Source: Paenibacillus sp. TCA20 (GTDB lineage: Bacteria > Bacillota > Bacilli > Paenibacillales > Paenibacillaceae). Taken from it: a DNA stretch of 64,000 bases. This document shows positions 34,720 through 44,000 of this stretch, one piece after another (position 1 is the first letter of the stretch; every line of letters starts with the position of its first letter). The notes under the pieces were generated by a model that was given only the letters and a program-made list of their open reading frames with translations, searched no databases and was not told the origin of the DNA. Location of the stretch: the NCBI RefSeq assembly GCF_000732325.1, contig NZ_BBIW01000005.1, positions 1 to 64,000 on the forward strand, written 5' to 3'. The position numbers and the translations under genes were made by a program.

Positions 34720-34748
34720 TTGGCAATAACCTTTTCTATATGTATAAT
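34720..34748 (+). promoter_or_regulatory. Promoter of the T-box leader
   Basis: TTGGCA (34720-34725) and TATAAT (34743-34748) are 17 bp apart, about 25 bp before the T-box stem I. Confidence 0.7.
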
Positions 34749-34770
34749 AGTGGAAATTCAAAACACGAAA

Positions 34771-35050
34771 AGCGATGAAAGGGATCTGCTTCCGCATGAT
34801 GACTTAGAGAGCTGCCGGTTGGTGCAAGGCAGGGATTCAAGCAGAGGCACACCTCACCCTGGAGTAGTATAGCTGAATTGAACTCTTGCTGATATTGGAG
34901 ACTTCATTTAGGCTGTACCGGCTAACCGTCGATATACGGTTGTTCAAGATTCGGATGCGTTTGTGATCATGACCTGCATTCGAATAAAGAAGAGTGGTAC
35001 CGCGAAGGAATGATGGCCTGTCGCCTCTTTAGAGGCGACGGGATTTTTTG
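34771..35050 (+). promoter_or_regulatory. T-box riboswitch leader with terminator
   Basis: The region shows the T-box parts in order: the stem I base (AGCGATGAAAGGG from 34771), the apical GAGAGCTGCCGGTTGGTGCAA with its CTGCC/GGCAG helix (about 34813-34839), a CTGCTT/AAGCAG helix below it, the conserved T-box AGAGTGGTACCGCG (34991-35004), and a terminator GTCGCCTCT/AGAGGCGAC (35020-35039) ending in six Ts. Uncharged tRNA should favour the antiterminator. The specifier codon lies in AGGCACACCTC (about 34851-34861); GGC (Gly), CAC or CTC are possible and I cannot choose. The gene read through is a methyltransferase (35087), not a synthetase or amino-acid gene. Confidence 0.88.
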
Positions 35051-35086
35051 TGCTAAGCAGGTGAAATCCATTGCAGGGGGAAGGTA

Positions 35087-35902
35087 ATGATGAAGGAGAT
35101 CATTGATTATTATGAAGCCTTTGATGAATGGGGAAGACTGGATCGGGAACCGCTGGAATTTACAGTGAACTGGCATTATATAACGCGAAATCTTCCACCG
35201 ACGGGTCATGTACTGGACAATGGGGCAGGTCCAGGTAAATATGCAATGGAGCTGGCGAAGCAAGGCTATCGGGTCACCTTGTCTGATCTGACTCCGAGAC
35301 TTGTAAGCGTAGCTGAGGAACAGGCAGCTCATTTACAGCTGACCTCACAATTTGACGGATTTCATGTGCTGAATGCAGCCGACCTCCATTTATTTTCGGA
35401 CGAAGCCTTTGATGCATCCCTGATGCTCGGTCCTCTGTATCATTTGCAGGAGGAAACGGATCGATCCAAGGCGGCGAAGGAGCTGTATCGAGTTACCAGA
35501 TCAGGTGGAATCGTATTTGTTGCCTTTCAGACACGCACCCGCATGCTGCTGAACTCATTACTGAATCCAGCGCACTGGAAGCCGAATCATACGATGGGCA
35601 ATCTCGAGCAATTTTGGGCTACAGGCAGATTTAATCACGAGGATAAAGGGCGTTTTACGGGAGCGTACTACTTCGACACAGCCAGCATCGAACCTTTTAT
35701 GCAGGAGCATGGATTTGAGAAGATTAATCTTATTGGCTCTACCAGTATCGGAGCATTGCTGCAACCTGAACAGGTGGATTATTGGAGAAATCAAGGGGAC
35801 GAGGCTTACCGAAAATATGTGGAGCTGATGATCTCAACTGCAGAAGACACTGCGCTGCTTGGTATATCCTCACATTTACTCTACATCGGACGAAGAAGGT
35901 AG
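35087..35902 (+). CDS. SAM-dependent class I methyltransferase under T-box control
   Basis: 271 residues. The Rossmann methyltransferase core has motif I HVLDNGAGPGKYAMELAKQG (SAM binding), the acidic residue after strand two (TLSDLTPRLV), and motif IV SLMLGPLYHLQEE. The target substrate is unknown. The gene begins 37 bp after the T-box terminator with the ribosome binding site AGGGGGAAGG, so its expression should depend on a charged/uncharged tRNA ratio. That suggests a role in amino-acid, peptide or translation-related metabolism. An unlinked SRPBCC gene follows. Confidence 0.85.
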   Translation: MMKEIIDYYEAFDEWGRLDREPLEFTVNWHYITRNLPPTGHVLDNGAGPGKYAMELAKQGYRVTLSDLTPRLVSVAEEQAAHLQLTSQFDGFHVLNAADLHLFSDEAFDASLMLGPLYHLQEETDRSKAAKELYRVTRSGGIVFVAFQTRTRMLLNSLLNPAHWKPNHTMGNLEQFWATGRFNHEDKGRFTGAYYFDTASIEPFMQEHGFEKINLIGSTSIGALLQPEQVDYWRNQGDEAYRKYVELMISTAEDTALLGISSHLLYIGRRR

Positions 35903-36002
35903 CTTAGTTCTCCAGGTCCAATGGAATCGCAGGTTTGGAGCATTCGTATTAACCTCATATTATCGGTATAATGATGTGTATATAAGAAGGAGGGACATTC
36001 AA

Positions 36003-36485
36003 ATGATCGCTCAAATTCAGAGGAATGAATCGGGTTACATCGCAGAATTCAAACGCGAATTAAATCATCCTGCATATAAGGTATGGGCAATGCTCATTGA
36101 TAACAAACGATTGAAAGAGTGGTTTCCAGAGCTTGAGGTGAAAGAACTCGGAAACGGGGGAATGATCCTGTTTGATATGCAGGATGGGACTTATGAGGAA
36201 ATGCCGATATTGGACTATGTAGAGGGCAAGGTACTCGAATTTGTGTGGGGAGAAGACAAGGTGCGATTTGAAATCCATGCAGACGAAACGGGCGAAACTT
36301 CGACGCTTCTACTCTCAGAAAAAATCACTTTTCTTACAGACCATACCCCTAAGGATCTGGCAGGCTGGCATGTCTGCCTTGATGCTATTGAAACTTTGTT
36401 AAATGGAAGAGCATTAACAGAGAGTAAAGAAGAGTGGGATCACTGGTATCCGCAATATGTGGAAGCACTCAAGCCTTTACAATAA
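36003..36485 (+). CDS. SRPBCC (AHSA1-like) domain protein
   Basis: 160 residues from ATG 36003 behind AGAAGGAGGG; the longer in-frame extension upstream overlaps the methyltransferase gene and is not supported by codon pattern. The START-like fold shows FKRELNHPAYKVWAMLID at the N-terminus, then WFPELEVKELGNGG and a C-terminal helix with GWHVCLDAIETLLNG. Such cavities bind small hydrophobic ligands; role unknown. It follows the methyltransferase by 100 bp and may be its co-transcribed partner. A terminator follows at 36499. Confidence 0.8.
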   Translation: MIAQIQRNESGYIAEFKRELNHPAYKVWAMLIDNKRLKEWFPELEVKELGNGGMILFDMQDGTYEEMPILDYVEGKVLEFVWGEDKVRFEIHADETGETSTLLLSEKITFLTDHTPKDLAGWHVCLDAIETLLNGRALTESKEEWDHWYPQYVEALKPLQ

Positions 36486-36498
36486 CCTGCTTAAACGT

Positions 36499-36527
36499 AA
36501 AAAGTCGTCCTTCATGGAGGGCTTTTT
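36499..36527 (+). terminator. Rho-independent terminator
   Basis: AAAGTCGTCC (36501-36510) pairs with GGAGGGCTTT (36516-36525) with two mismatches, within an A/T flank ending in Ts. Confidence 0.65.
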
Positions 36528-36617
36528 CTTTTACCTCCTTTACCTTATCGATTCCTACTCCTTTAGTCAGGTTAGAATAAGTGCCAAAATGTTGGAAAAA
36601 TATCCTAGGATGCATAT

Positions 36618-36632
36618 ATGACAGCGTTTACA
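36618..36632. promoter_or_regulatory. cre-like site upstream of the galactanase
   Basis: ATGACAGCGTTTACA matches the CcpA consensus except at one position. It lies 50 bp before the galactanase start. Confidence 0.5.
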
Positions 36633-36682
36633 ATACAGATAACACTTTCCGAGGAGAGTGAACTGGATATAGGAGGTCTTGT

Positions 36683-37735
36683 ATGAAAAAGCACCGAAAC
36701 AGATTTGGATTGATATTCTTGAGTCTCTCGATGTTACTCATGCTGCTCGGCCCGTCTGGTGAAGATCGTAAGGCGGAGGCAGCCCCTGCTTTTGCCAAAG
36801 GAGCGGATATCAGCTGGGTAGCAGGGATGGAAGCAGCAGGATACAAGTGGAAGGACAAGAACGGGGTGCAGCGTGATATCCTGCAAATTTTAAAAAATGA
36901 CTATCAGATGAACTCGGTTCGCTTGCGTGTATGGGTGAATCCCAACATGAGTGATTATGTAAACGGATATATGAATGCAGAGAAAGCAGCTGATCTCGCG
37001 CTTAGAGCGAAGAATCTGGGAATGAGTGTAATGCTGACCTTGCACTACAGTGACTCGTGGGCTGACCCGGGACAGCAGAACAAGCCTTATGCCTGGCGAA
37101 ATTACACTTTTCAGCAGCTTATGGACGCCGTATGGTCCCACACCATTTATGTGATGAATACTATGAAGAACAAAGGGGTTACACCGGATTGGGTTCAAAT
37201 TGGTAACGAAACAAATGACGGGATGTTATGGAATGACGGTAAAGCTTCCGTAAACATGAAAAATTATGCTTGGCTCGTGAACACCGGGCATAATGCCGTG
37301 AAGTCGATCAGTCCGAATACGAAAACCATCGTGCACCTGGCAAACGGACATGATCAGGCCGTTCTCGACTGGAATATCGGAGGTCTTGTTCAAAATGGAG
37401 CCAATTTTGATGTCATCGGACTGTCTCTATATCCATCGGCCTCTGATTGGACGACCAAGGTGAATCAGACCATAACGAATGCGAATCAGTTGATATCGAA
37501 GTATGGAAAAGAGATTGTCATATCCGAGATCGGTATGGATTACAATCAGGCTTCGGCAGCCAAGAGCTTCATTACAAAGATCAAAAATGATGTGCGTAAT
37601 ATTTCTGGAGGCAAAGGGCTCGGTGTATTCTATTGGGAACCTCAAGCGACCCCCGGGTATAATGGTGGATACAACAAGGGTGCCTGGAACGCAGATGGCA
37701 AACCGACTATTGCACTGGAAGGATTTATTAATTAA
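36683..37735 (+). CDS. ganB: Secreted arabinogalactan endo-beta-1,4-galactanase (GH53)
   Basis: 350 residues with an export signal (to about residue 33). The mature enzyme begins FAKGADISWVAGMEAAG and has the GH53 TIM barrel with both catalytic glutamates: acid/base Glu176 in QIGNETNDG and nucleophile Glu282 in VISEIGMD. GH53 enzymes cut beta-1,4-galactan side chains of pectin outside the cell. A near-consensus cre site lies upstream, so glucose repression is likely. The sugar importer at 30970 could take up the released oligosaccharides, which is an inference from distance and theme. Confidence 0.9.
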   Translation: MKKHRNRFGLIFLSLSMLLMLLGPSGEDRKAEAAPAFAKGADISWVAGMEAAGYKWKDKNGVQRDILQILKNDYQMNSVRLRVWVNPNMSDYVNGYMNAEKAADLALRAKNLGMSVMLTLHYSDSWADPGQQNKPYAWRNYTFQQLMDAVWSHTIYVMNTMKNKGVTPDWVQIGNETNDGMLWNDGKASVNMKNYAWLVNTGHNAVKSISPNTKTIVHLANGHDQAVLDWNIGGLVQNGANFDVIGLSLYPSASDWTTKVNQTITNANQLISKYGKEIVISEIGMDYNQASAAKSFITKIKNDVRNISGGKGLGVFYWEPQATPGYNGGYNKGAWNADGKPTIALEGFIN

Positions 37736-37755
37736 AAGAGTGTATTCGTTCTTAT

Positions 37756-37799
37756 AGAGCTGGCTCGTATTCGTCATTAATACGGTCCAGCTCTTTTAT
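37756..37799. terminator. Strong bidirectional terminator
   Basis: AGAGCTGG (37756-37763) pairs with CCAGCTCT (37787-37794), with CGTATT/AATACG inside, followed by TTTATTT. It separates the convergent galactanase and LysR-type genes. Confidence 0.75.
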
Positions 37800-38734
37800 T
37801 TATCTTGACGAAGAGATTTTTTCCTCGTTCTGCCATCGATCTTCCAGCTTCTCGTTTAAATTCAAACCCTGCATATAGTAGTCTATTAAAAATTGCTTGA
37901 AAGCTAGAGCCGCTTTCGATAAATAGCGGTTCTTATGCCAGGTTAAACGAAACAAGGCTTTGGAATGCTCATCAACGATGCTGACTAGCTGCACCTGGGG
38001 AGACCAGTCACGAATACAGGAGGATACGAAGGCGACTCCCATCCCTGCTTCAACCATTTTGAGCAGCATGGAGGGTTCATCCACCCGGCATACAAAATTT
38101 GGTGAAATTCCGGATTTACGACAAAATTCATTCTGGATATGGTAGAGAGCATGAGTTTCCTTGTAACCAACAAAGTGCTCTTGTTTCACTTCAGACAGCT
38201 GCAGCCTGTCACGATCAGAGAAGGGATGGTTTGGGGGGAGTGCCAAATTAATAATTTCTTTCGTGAGATATTCAGATTGGATATCCGATGCAGCGATCGG
38301 AAGGGAAGACAGGCAATAATCAATCCGATCTTCATTTAGTAAAGACTCCATCTCATGATGTGTGGCTTGAATGATCCGAATTTGGCGTTTGGATACTTCT
38401 TACTGAACAATTTCAAAGGCTCTCCTATACGATCCGGGTCTTGAATGGCAATCTCAATCCTTCCTTGGTTCAGTCCAGCCATGTCCTCAAGTTCTCTTCT
38501 GCCTTCTTCAAGTGTTGACAGCACGAGTTCTACTCGCTGAAGAAATGATCTCCCGTATTCATTAAGCCTTATCTGCCTGCCGTTCCTTCGAAATAAAGGA
38601 ACACCCAGATCCTCTTCAAGGCGAGCGATGGTTTTGCTGAGCGCAGGCTGAGCAATTCTTAACTGCTCAGCAGCCTTCGTCATATGCTCAAGCTGCGCCA
38701 CAGTACGGAAATAGTGAAGCTGCAAAAGTTCCAT
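37800..38734 (-). pseudogene. LysR-family regulator, frameshifted near the middle
   Basis: The N-terminal part (start 38734, ribosome binding site AAAAAGGAGC) encodes the LysR helix-turn-helix (MTKAAEQLRIAQPALSKTIA, then RLEEDLGVPLFRR) and stops at 38336 after 132 residues. A second frame opens over the same stretch and encodes the rest of the effector domain to 37800 (with PPNHPFSDRDRL, GMGVAFVSS). Joining them needs one extra base in the AAATTCGG stretch at about 38375-38382 (minus strand), restoring NAKF-RIIQATHHEMESLL and about 311 residues, the usual length. It is divergent from the MFS gene at 38870, which it probably regulated. Confidence 0.85.
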
Positions 38735-38770
38735 CGTTTTCGCTCCTTTTTCTCGATTATATACAGCTTA

Positions 38771-38786
38771 ATATACTTCAGTATAT
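38771..38786. promoter_or_regulatory. Candidate LysR operator
   Basis: ATATACTTCAGTATAT is a palindrome with a four-base centre in the divergent region between the LysR-type gene and the exporter, with further TATATA half-sites nearby. Confidence 0.5.
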
Positions 38787-38869
38787 AAGAATATGGCTAA
38801 ATATATATTTTTCTTCCATCTTCTTCAAGAATAAACTGGAGAAAAGAGAAGTAAGGGAGGAAAACTGAA

Positions 38870-40276
38870 ATGGACGACAAGGTGGTTAGTCCGACTCAAC
38901 AAGATGCAGCCGATCGTGCAAATAGACTAATTCGAATTTTAGCATTTACCATGGTGCTGTCGGTCATGAGTGTAACGATGTTTAACATCGCGCTGACGGA
39001 CATCAGCATTGAATTTTCATTAACCGTAGCTCAGGTAAGCTGGGTCTCCACCGCGTATCTCGTCGTCTACGCGCTGGGTACGCTCACATACGGGAAGCTG
39101 GTAAGCCTGGTTCATCTGCGGCATTTAGTTGTGATTGGATTGTTCATGTTTGCTCTGGGGTCGCTGGTTGGATTTACAGCGCAGTCTTACTCTATGGTTG
39201 TACTGGGCAGAATCGTACAGGCGGCAGGGGCTGCTGTAGTGCCGGCCATGAGTACCATCATACCTGTCAGATATTTCAGTCCGGAGAGAAGAGGGTATGC
39301 ACTGGGGATTACCTTTACAGGACTTGCGGTTGGAAATGCAATAGGACCTGTCATCTCAGCAGCAATTGTCAGCTTTGCCGAATGGAGATGGCTGTTTGCA
39401 GTGCCGATCCTTACACTGGTTACTTTACCGTTTTACCTAAAGTATTTAGAGAAGGGCGAGTTAAAGAAAGATAAGATCGACTACTTCGGGGGAAGCCTGC
39501 TCGCCTTATTTGTTGTATTGCTTATGATGTCGATAACTCAAGCGAACATACTGTATTTTTCAGCAGCGTCAGTCCTGTTTATATTATTTATTGTTCGTTC
39601 AAGGCTGACGTTAGTCCCATTTATACCCCTTCAATTGTTTCGATCGAAAGGCTATGCTATCGGGCTGGTTATTCTGGTTCTTGTACAGGGGATTGGGTTC
39701 TCGTTCCCATTTCTGACCCCGCTGCTGCTGCAACAGGTCAATGATCTTTCCTCGGGAATCGTCGGATTTATGTTGGTTCCCGCAGCGATCGGTTCTGCCT
39801 TGCTTGGAAAAAGGATTGGAAAAGTCGTCGATACCCGTGGGAATCACTTTGTCTATTCGATATCGGCATGTCTCTTGTTCATTACATTTATGGCGATGTC
39901 CATTTGGGCAGGGGCTCATCATTATTGGATAGCAGCTATCCTCATTGTAGGTACTGTAAGCCAAATGAGTCTTCAAATTTCGCTCATTAACAGCGTGTCC
40001 CGTTCACTTGCTCCAGAATATATAGGAATAGGGATGGGGCTTGTTTCGACTCTTAATTTTATGTCCGGCGCAATCGCCGCTTCCTTCTACAGTATACTCC
40101 TTGATCAAGGAGCGAGGAGTGCATGGAATGGACTAAATGGAAACCTGGAAGCATCGGTATTCAGCAATATGTATTTTGTGTTCGCTGTCATGCATATCCT
40201 CCTGCTCGCAGCTTTTCATTACTTGTACAGAAATCATGTTCCGAAAGTTCGAACAGCAAACAGGCACTCGCACTAA
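38870..40276 (+). CDS. MFS exporter (DHA2/Tet(K)-like, 14-helix type)
   Basis: 468 residues with about 13-14 hydrophobic segments. The antiporter-type motif C (GLAVGNAIGPVISA) and motif A-like loop (GKLVSLVHLRHLV) mark it as a drug:proton antiporter of the DHA2 group, resembling Tet(K)/Tet(L) and LmrB/Mdr proteins. The substrate is unknown. The ribosome binding site AAGGGAGG is strong. It is divergent from the frameshifted LysR gene with a palindromic operator between them; loss of that regulator could change exporter expression. Confidence 0.86.
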   Translation: MDDKVVSPTQQDAADRANRLIRILAFTMVLSVMSVTMFNIALTDISIEFSLTVAQVSWVSTAYLVVYALGTLTYGKLVSLVHLRHLVVIGLFMFALGSLVGFTAQSYSMVVLGRIVQAAGAAVVPAMSTIIPVRYFSPERRGYALGITFTGLAVGNAIGPVISAAIVSFAEWRWLFAVPILTLVTLPFYLKYLEKGELKKDKIDYFGGSLLALFVVLLMMSITQANILYFSAASVLFILFIVRSRLTLVPFIPLQLFRSKGYAIGLVILVLVQGIGFSFPFLTPLLLQQVNDLSSGIVGFMLVPAAIGSALLGKRIGKVVDTRGNHFVYSISACLLFITFMAMSIWAGAHHYWIAAILIVGTVSQMSLQISLINSVSRSLAPEYIGIGMGLVSTLNFMSGAIAASFYSILLDQGARSAWNGLNGNLEASVFSNMYFVFAVMHILLLAAFHYLYRNHVPKVRTANRHSH

Positions 40277-40620
40277 TTCGCCAAAATGAAACAATTAGTA
40301 TTTTATTCCTATTAAGTTGTTAATAAACAACAAATAAAATAGGAAGAATTCAGGCGAACAGGACGAAAGAAATGCTGCACGAGCATAGATGGTACTATTT
40401 TGTTTTTGATTCATGCTGATCTGTGCGTCAAAATGTATTTTTCATAGACCAAACAACCTAAATCACAACTGAAAAATAAATGCTGGATAATCCGTCCTGC
40501 ATCTTTCACAAAATTGACATTATTATTCTATCCAAGTAGTAATATCAACGCCCCAATTCGCATTTTCCTTCAAGAACCGCTATACACGCGGTTCTTTATC
40601 CTTTTATGAGAATTTTATCG
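40277..40620. other. Gene-free region with a short possible transcript
   Basis: No coding region is evident. TTGACA at 40515-40520 with TAGTAA 17 bp later could start a short transcript ending at the hairpin AAGAACCGC/GCGGTTCTT (40572-40596), which has a weak T tail. No structure family is recognised. Confidence 0.35.
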
Positions 40621-40627
40621 AAAAATG

Positions 40628-40693
40628 TGACATGCATGTCATATGACGTATCCGTCTTAATACTTAATTGACCTATGTAAAATAAGTATTAAG
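40628..40693. promoter_or_regulatory. Two inverted repeats upstream of the protease promoter
   Basis: TGACATGCATGTCA (40628-40641) is a perfect 14-bp palindrome. CTTAATACTTA (40656-40666) pairs perfectly with TAAGTATTAAG (40683-40693) across a 16-base spacer. Both are about 30-100 bp upstream of the -35 box at 40725 and look like binding sites of two different regulators. Confidence 0.55.
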
Positions 40694-40724
40694 AACCAAA
40701 TGTAAAATTATGTTAAATAAATGC

Positions 40725-41081
40725 TTGTAACCGTCTTTTTTTATGATTTATACTCTCTTCACAAGCAATAGCTTTTCATTTAATAAATCCTCTAAAATGT
40801 TAACTCTCATCTCATCAAACTCTCAGAATCTCATCAATCTCCAAGAATTTTAAACTCTCTCAGTAATACAAAATAGATTAACCCCCTGAATCTACTCAAA
40901 TAAATCTTCTTTTTCCCATCTAAGACGCTTAAGTCTATGAATTCACTTCTATTAACCCCTTAAAGGAGGTGGTGCTCCAATCAAATTCTGATTCGTATCT
41001 TCTCGTCGTTTAATTGGTCGTGTATTTGTTTGGAGGGAATTCATACGTTTCTATTTCTAATCTAAAAGGAGTGTATTAGAC
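40725..41081 (+). promoter_or_regulatory. Promoter and long pyrimidine-rich 5' leader of the protease
   Basis: TTGTAA (40725-40730) and TATACT (40749-40754) are 18 bp apart, giving a leader of about 320 bases. Its first part is rich in CTCTC/CTCATC blocks; near 40970 stands a very strong AAAGGAGGTGG without a usable start codon. The real ribosome binding site AAAGGAGTG is close to the TTG at 41082. The leader may regulate RNA stability or translation. Confidence 0.5.
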
Positions 41082-44000
41082 TTGGTCACAGCGAAAAAGA
41101 CGAAAAAAACCTTCTCATTAAGCATGGCTTTCCTCCTGGCAGTGTCCATCGTAAGTCCGGCTATGGCCGCACCGACGACCTCAGTTTCTGATAAGATCGA
41201 TTTGCGTACTGCGGCTCCCGAACTGATCACTGCAAAAGTAGACTCTAAGCTAAATAAGCTGTTTGACGAAGACAAATATGTCACCTACCTGATCAAAATG
41301 TCAGAACAAGCGGATACTGCGCTTGCTTCTCAGAAAGCAATGGATCTGGCTTCCACTCAAAAAGCAACCCCTGCAGCTGCGAAGCTCTCAGCTCGTACCT
41401 CAGTGGTTAGTACACTGCGTGAAACGGCATCCCGTACACAAATACCGATCCAAAAATATTTGGATGAACAGAAGGAAGTTGGCGGAGTTAAAGAATACAA
41501 GAGCTATTTCATTGTCAATTCACTGGCGGTTACAAGTACCAAAGAGGTGATGGAGGAGCTGGCCCTTCAGCCTGGCATTGACAAGATCCTTCCAAATGAA
41601 GAACGATTCCTACAGGAAGTTACGGTTGATAAGAATGCTTCGACTCCGAAGGCGAATGATTTGGACAGCGATTCTGCTGCCTCAGCAGCGGATCAGAACA
41701 AGAATACAGAACCTTCTGATTATGACCCGGCAGAAATTGAATGGAACATCGCTCAAGTCAATGCACCCGAAGTGTGGGAGCAAGGAATTGACGGCTCTGG
41801 AATTGTCGTCGCAAATTTGGACTCCGGCGTTGATTATACACATCCTGCCCTAGCCAGCAAATGGCGTGGTTTGGATGCCAGCGGAAATGTCGTTGATCCA
41901 GAGCTGAGCTGGTACGATCCTCATAGCGGTGCCTCACTTCCAGCCGATACGGACGGTCATGGTACACATACAATGGGGACGATGGTAGGTGCTGAAGAAG
42001 ACGGCACGAATATGATTGGTGTAGCACCCGGCGCAAAATGGATGGCGGTCCGTATCTTTAATCCGAGCACCACGGATGCCATCATTCTGGATGGTGCTCA
42101 GTGGCTGCTGGCACCGGTAGATGAAGAGGGGAATCTACATCCAGAGCTTGCTCCAGATGTGGTGAACAACTCATGGGGTGGAGGAGCAGGTATTGATGAA
42201 TGGTTCAGACCCATCGTCCAAGCATGGCGTGATGCCCAGATATTCCCCGAATTCTCTGCAGGTAACACAACATTGACGAATCCTGGTGGCCCTGGATCGG
42301 TTGCTAATCCGGCGAACTATCCGGAATCCTTTGCTACAGGTGCAACGGACATCAATGGAGATTTGGCTGACTTCTCACTCTTGGGTCCCTCCCCGTATGA
42401 TGAGATTAAACCTGAAGTTTCTGCTCCGGGTGTGAACATTCGCTCATCGGTTCCAGGCGGCAGTTATGAAGGAGGCTGGAATGGAACATCGATGGCAGGC
42501 CCCCATACAACTGCCATTGCGGCCATGCTATTGCAAGCGAACAGCTCTCTCACTGTCGATGATCTGGAGGATATTCTGACAGAAACAGCGACAGAAAGAA
42601 CAGATAGCACTTATCCGGAATCACCTAACAACGGATATGGACACGGCATTGTCAATGCACTTGATGCGGTTGGCTCAGTCCTTCAAGGTGTCGGTTCTGT
42701 AACGGGTCGAGTGACCATCGACGGTGATGACCTGACTGCACCTGAGCTGGATTACACTGTTCTGGAATCGGTTTATGCCGGACTTGATGCCGGATTCTCC
42801 ATTGAAGCCAGTGATAATGTATCCGTTACTGAAGTCAGTGTTTTTGCAAGAACAGAAGGTATGAGCCGCTATGTATACATACCAGCGGAACTCACTTCCG
42901 GAGATGCGCTTGATGGTACGTACCGAGCTGTTATTCCTGCAGCACTTATCGAGGAGCCAGGCCTTGAATATTACATCCGTGTGAATGACTATGGCAATAA
43001 CGGTTATGAGACGGAAGTACATTCCGTAGACGTATTGGAAGGAATTGAACCAGGTTATTCCCAAAATTTTGAACAGGACTATGTTGGATTCTTGCCTGAT
43101 CTTGACAATCCTTGGGTATGGGGAACTCCTGAAAGCGGACCTGGAAGTGCCTATTCTGGGGAGCATGTAATGGCGACAAATTTAACGGGTACGTATGCAC
43201 CGAATTCTAACACCGCTCTAATTGCACCGCCAATTAATTTGGAAGATGCGCCTGAAGGTGCCCTGTTGTCCTTCAAGCAATGGTATGAGCTAGAAGACGG
43301 CAGTGATTTTGGTACTGTGTATCTAGCGACAGAAGAGAACGACTATGAATTTGAACAGTTGCTGACGGTTACGGGCAGCAGTGAAGATTGGGCGAACCAA
43401 TATGTAGATTTAACCGCGTATGCGGGACAAAAAGTATATGTGGCATTTGTTCTCAGCTCGGACGCTTCAATTCAAGGAGAAGGCTGGTACATTGATGACT
43501 TCTCGTTGCAGCTTCCGGATGAAGTGGCTCCAGCAGCTCCATCTGAGCTGACAGGAACACCTTCAATACTTGGTGACGTATCGCTAGAGTGGAGTGCTCC
43601 TGCTGATGAAGATCTGAAGGAATATAATGTTTATCGTTCTGTGGCATCTGACACGGGATATGAGCTGATTGGCACGACATCTGAAGCATCCTATGTTGAC
43701 AGTATTACGATTGAAGGAGAAACAACTTTTTATTATGTAGTCAAAGCAAAAGATTACAGCGGCAACGAGAGTGACGCTTCCAATGAGATAGCGGTTGATG
43801 TAGCTGTACCAGAAACTGTATTCAGCGATTCATTTGACGGTGAAGACGATAATGGCTGGACACACTTGGGAACGAATGATGTATGGGAGCGGGGCACTCC
43901 TGCTGCACCGGGTCCAGCTTCTGCGGTCACTCCTCCGAATGTTTGGGGAACTGATCTGAACGGAACTTATCTGGCAAGCTCAAATTTTTCTCTTGTATCG

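Noticed and set aside
35859-36002. N-terminal extension of the SRPBCC protein at 36003
   Set aside because: The extension overlaps the methyltransferase gene and lacks its own ribosome binding site, while AGAAGGAGGG fits the ATG at 36003.
38870-40276. Naming the MFS gene tetK or tetL
   Set aside because: Only the general DHA2 pattern is visible; the resistance substrate cannot be read from the sequence.
40970-41022. A short frame starting GTG just after AAAGGAGGTG
   Set aside because: The spacing between the ribosome binding site and GTG is only about two bases, and the 13-codon frame shows no leader-peptide signature.
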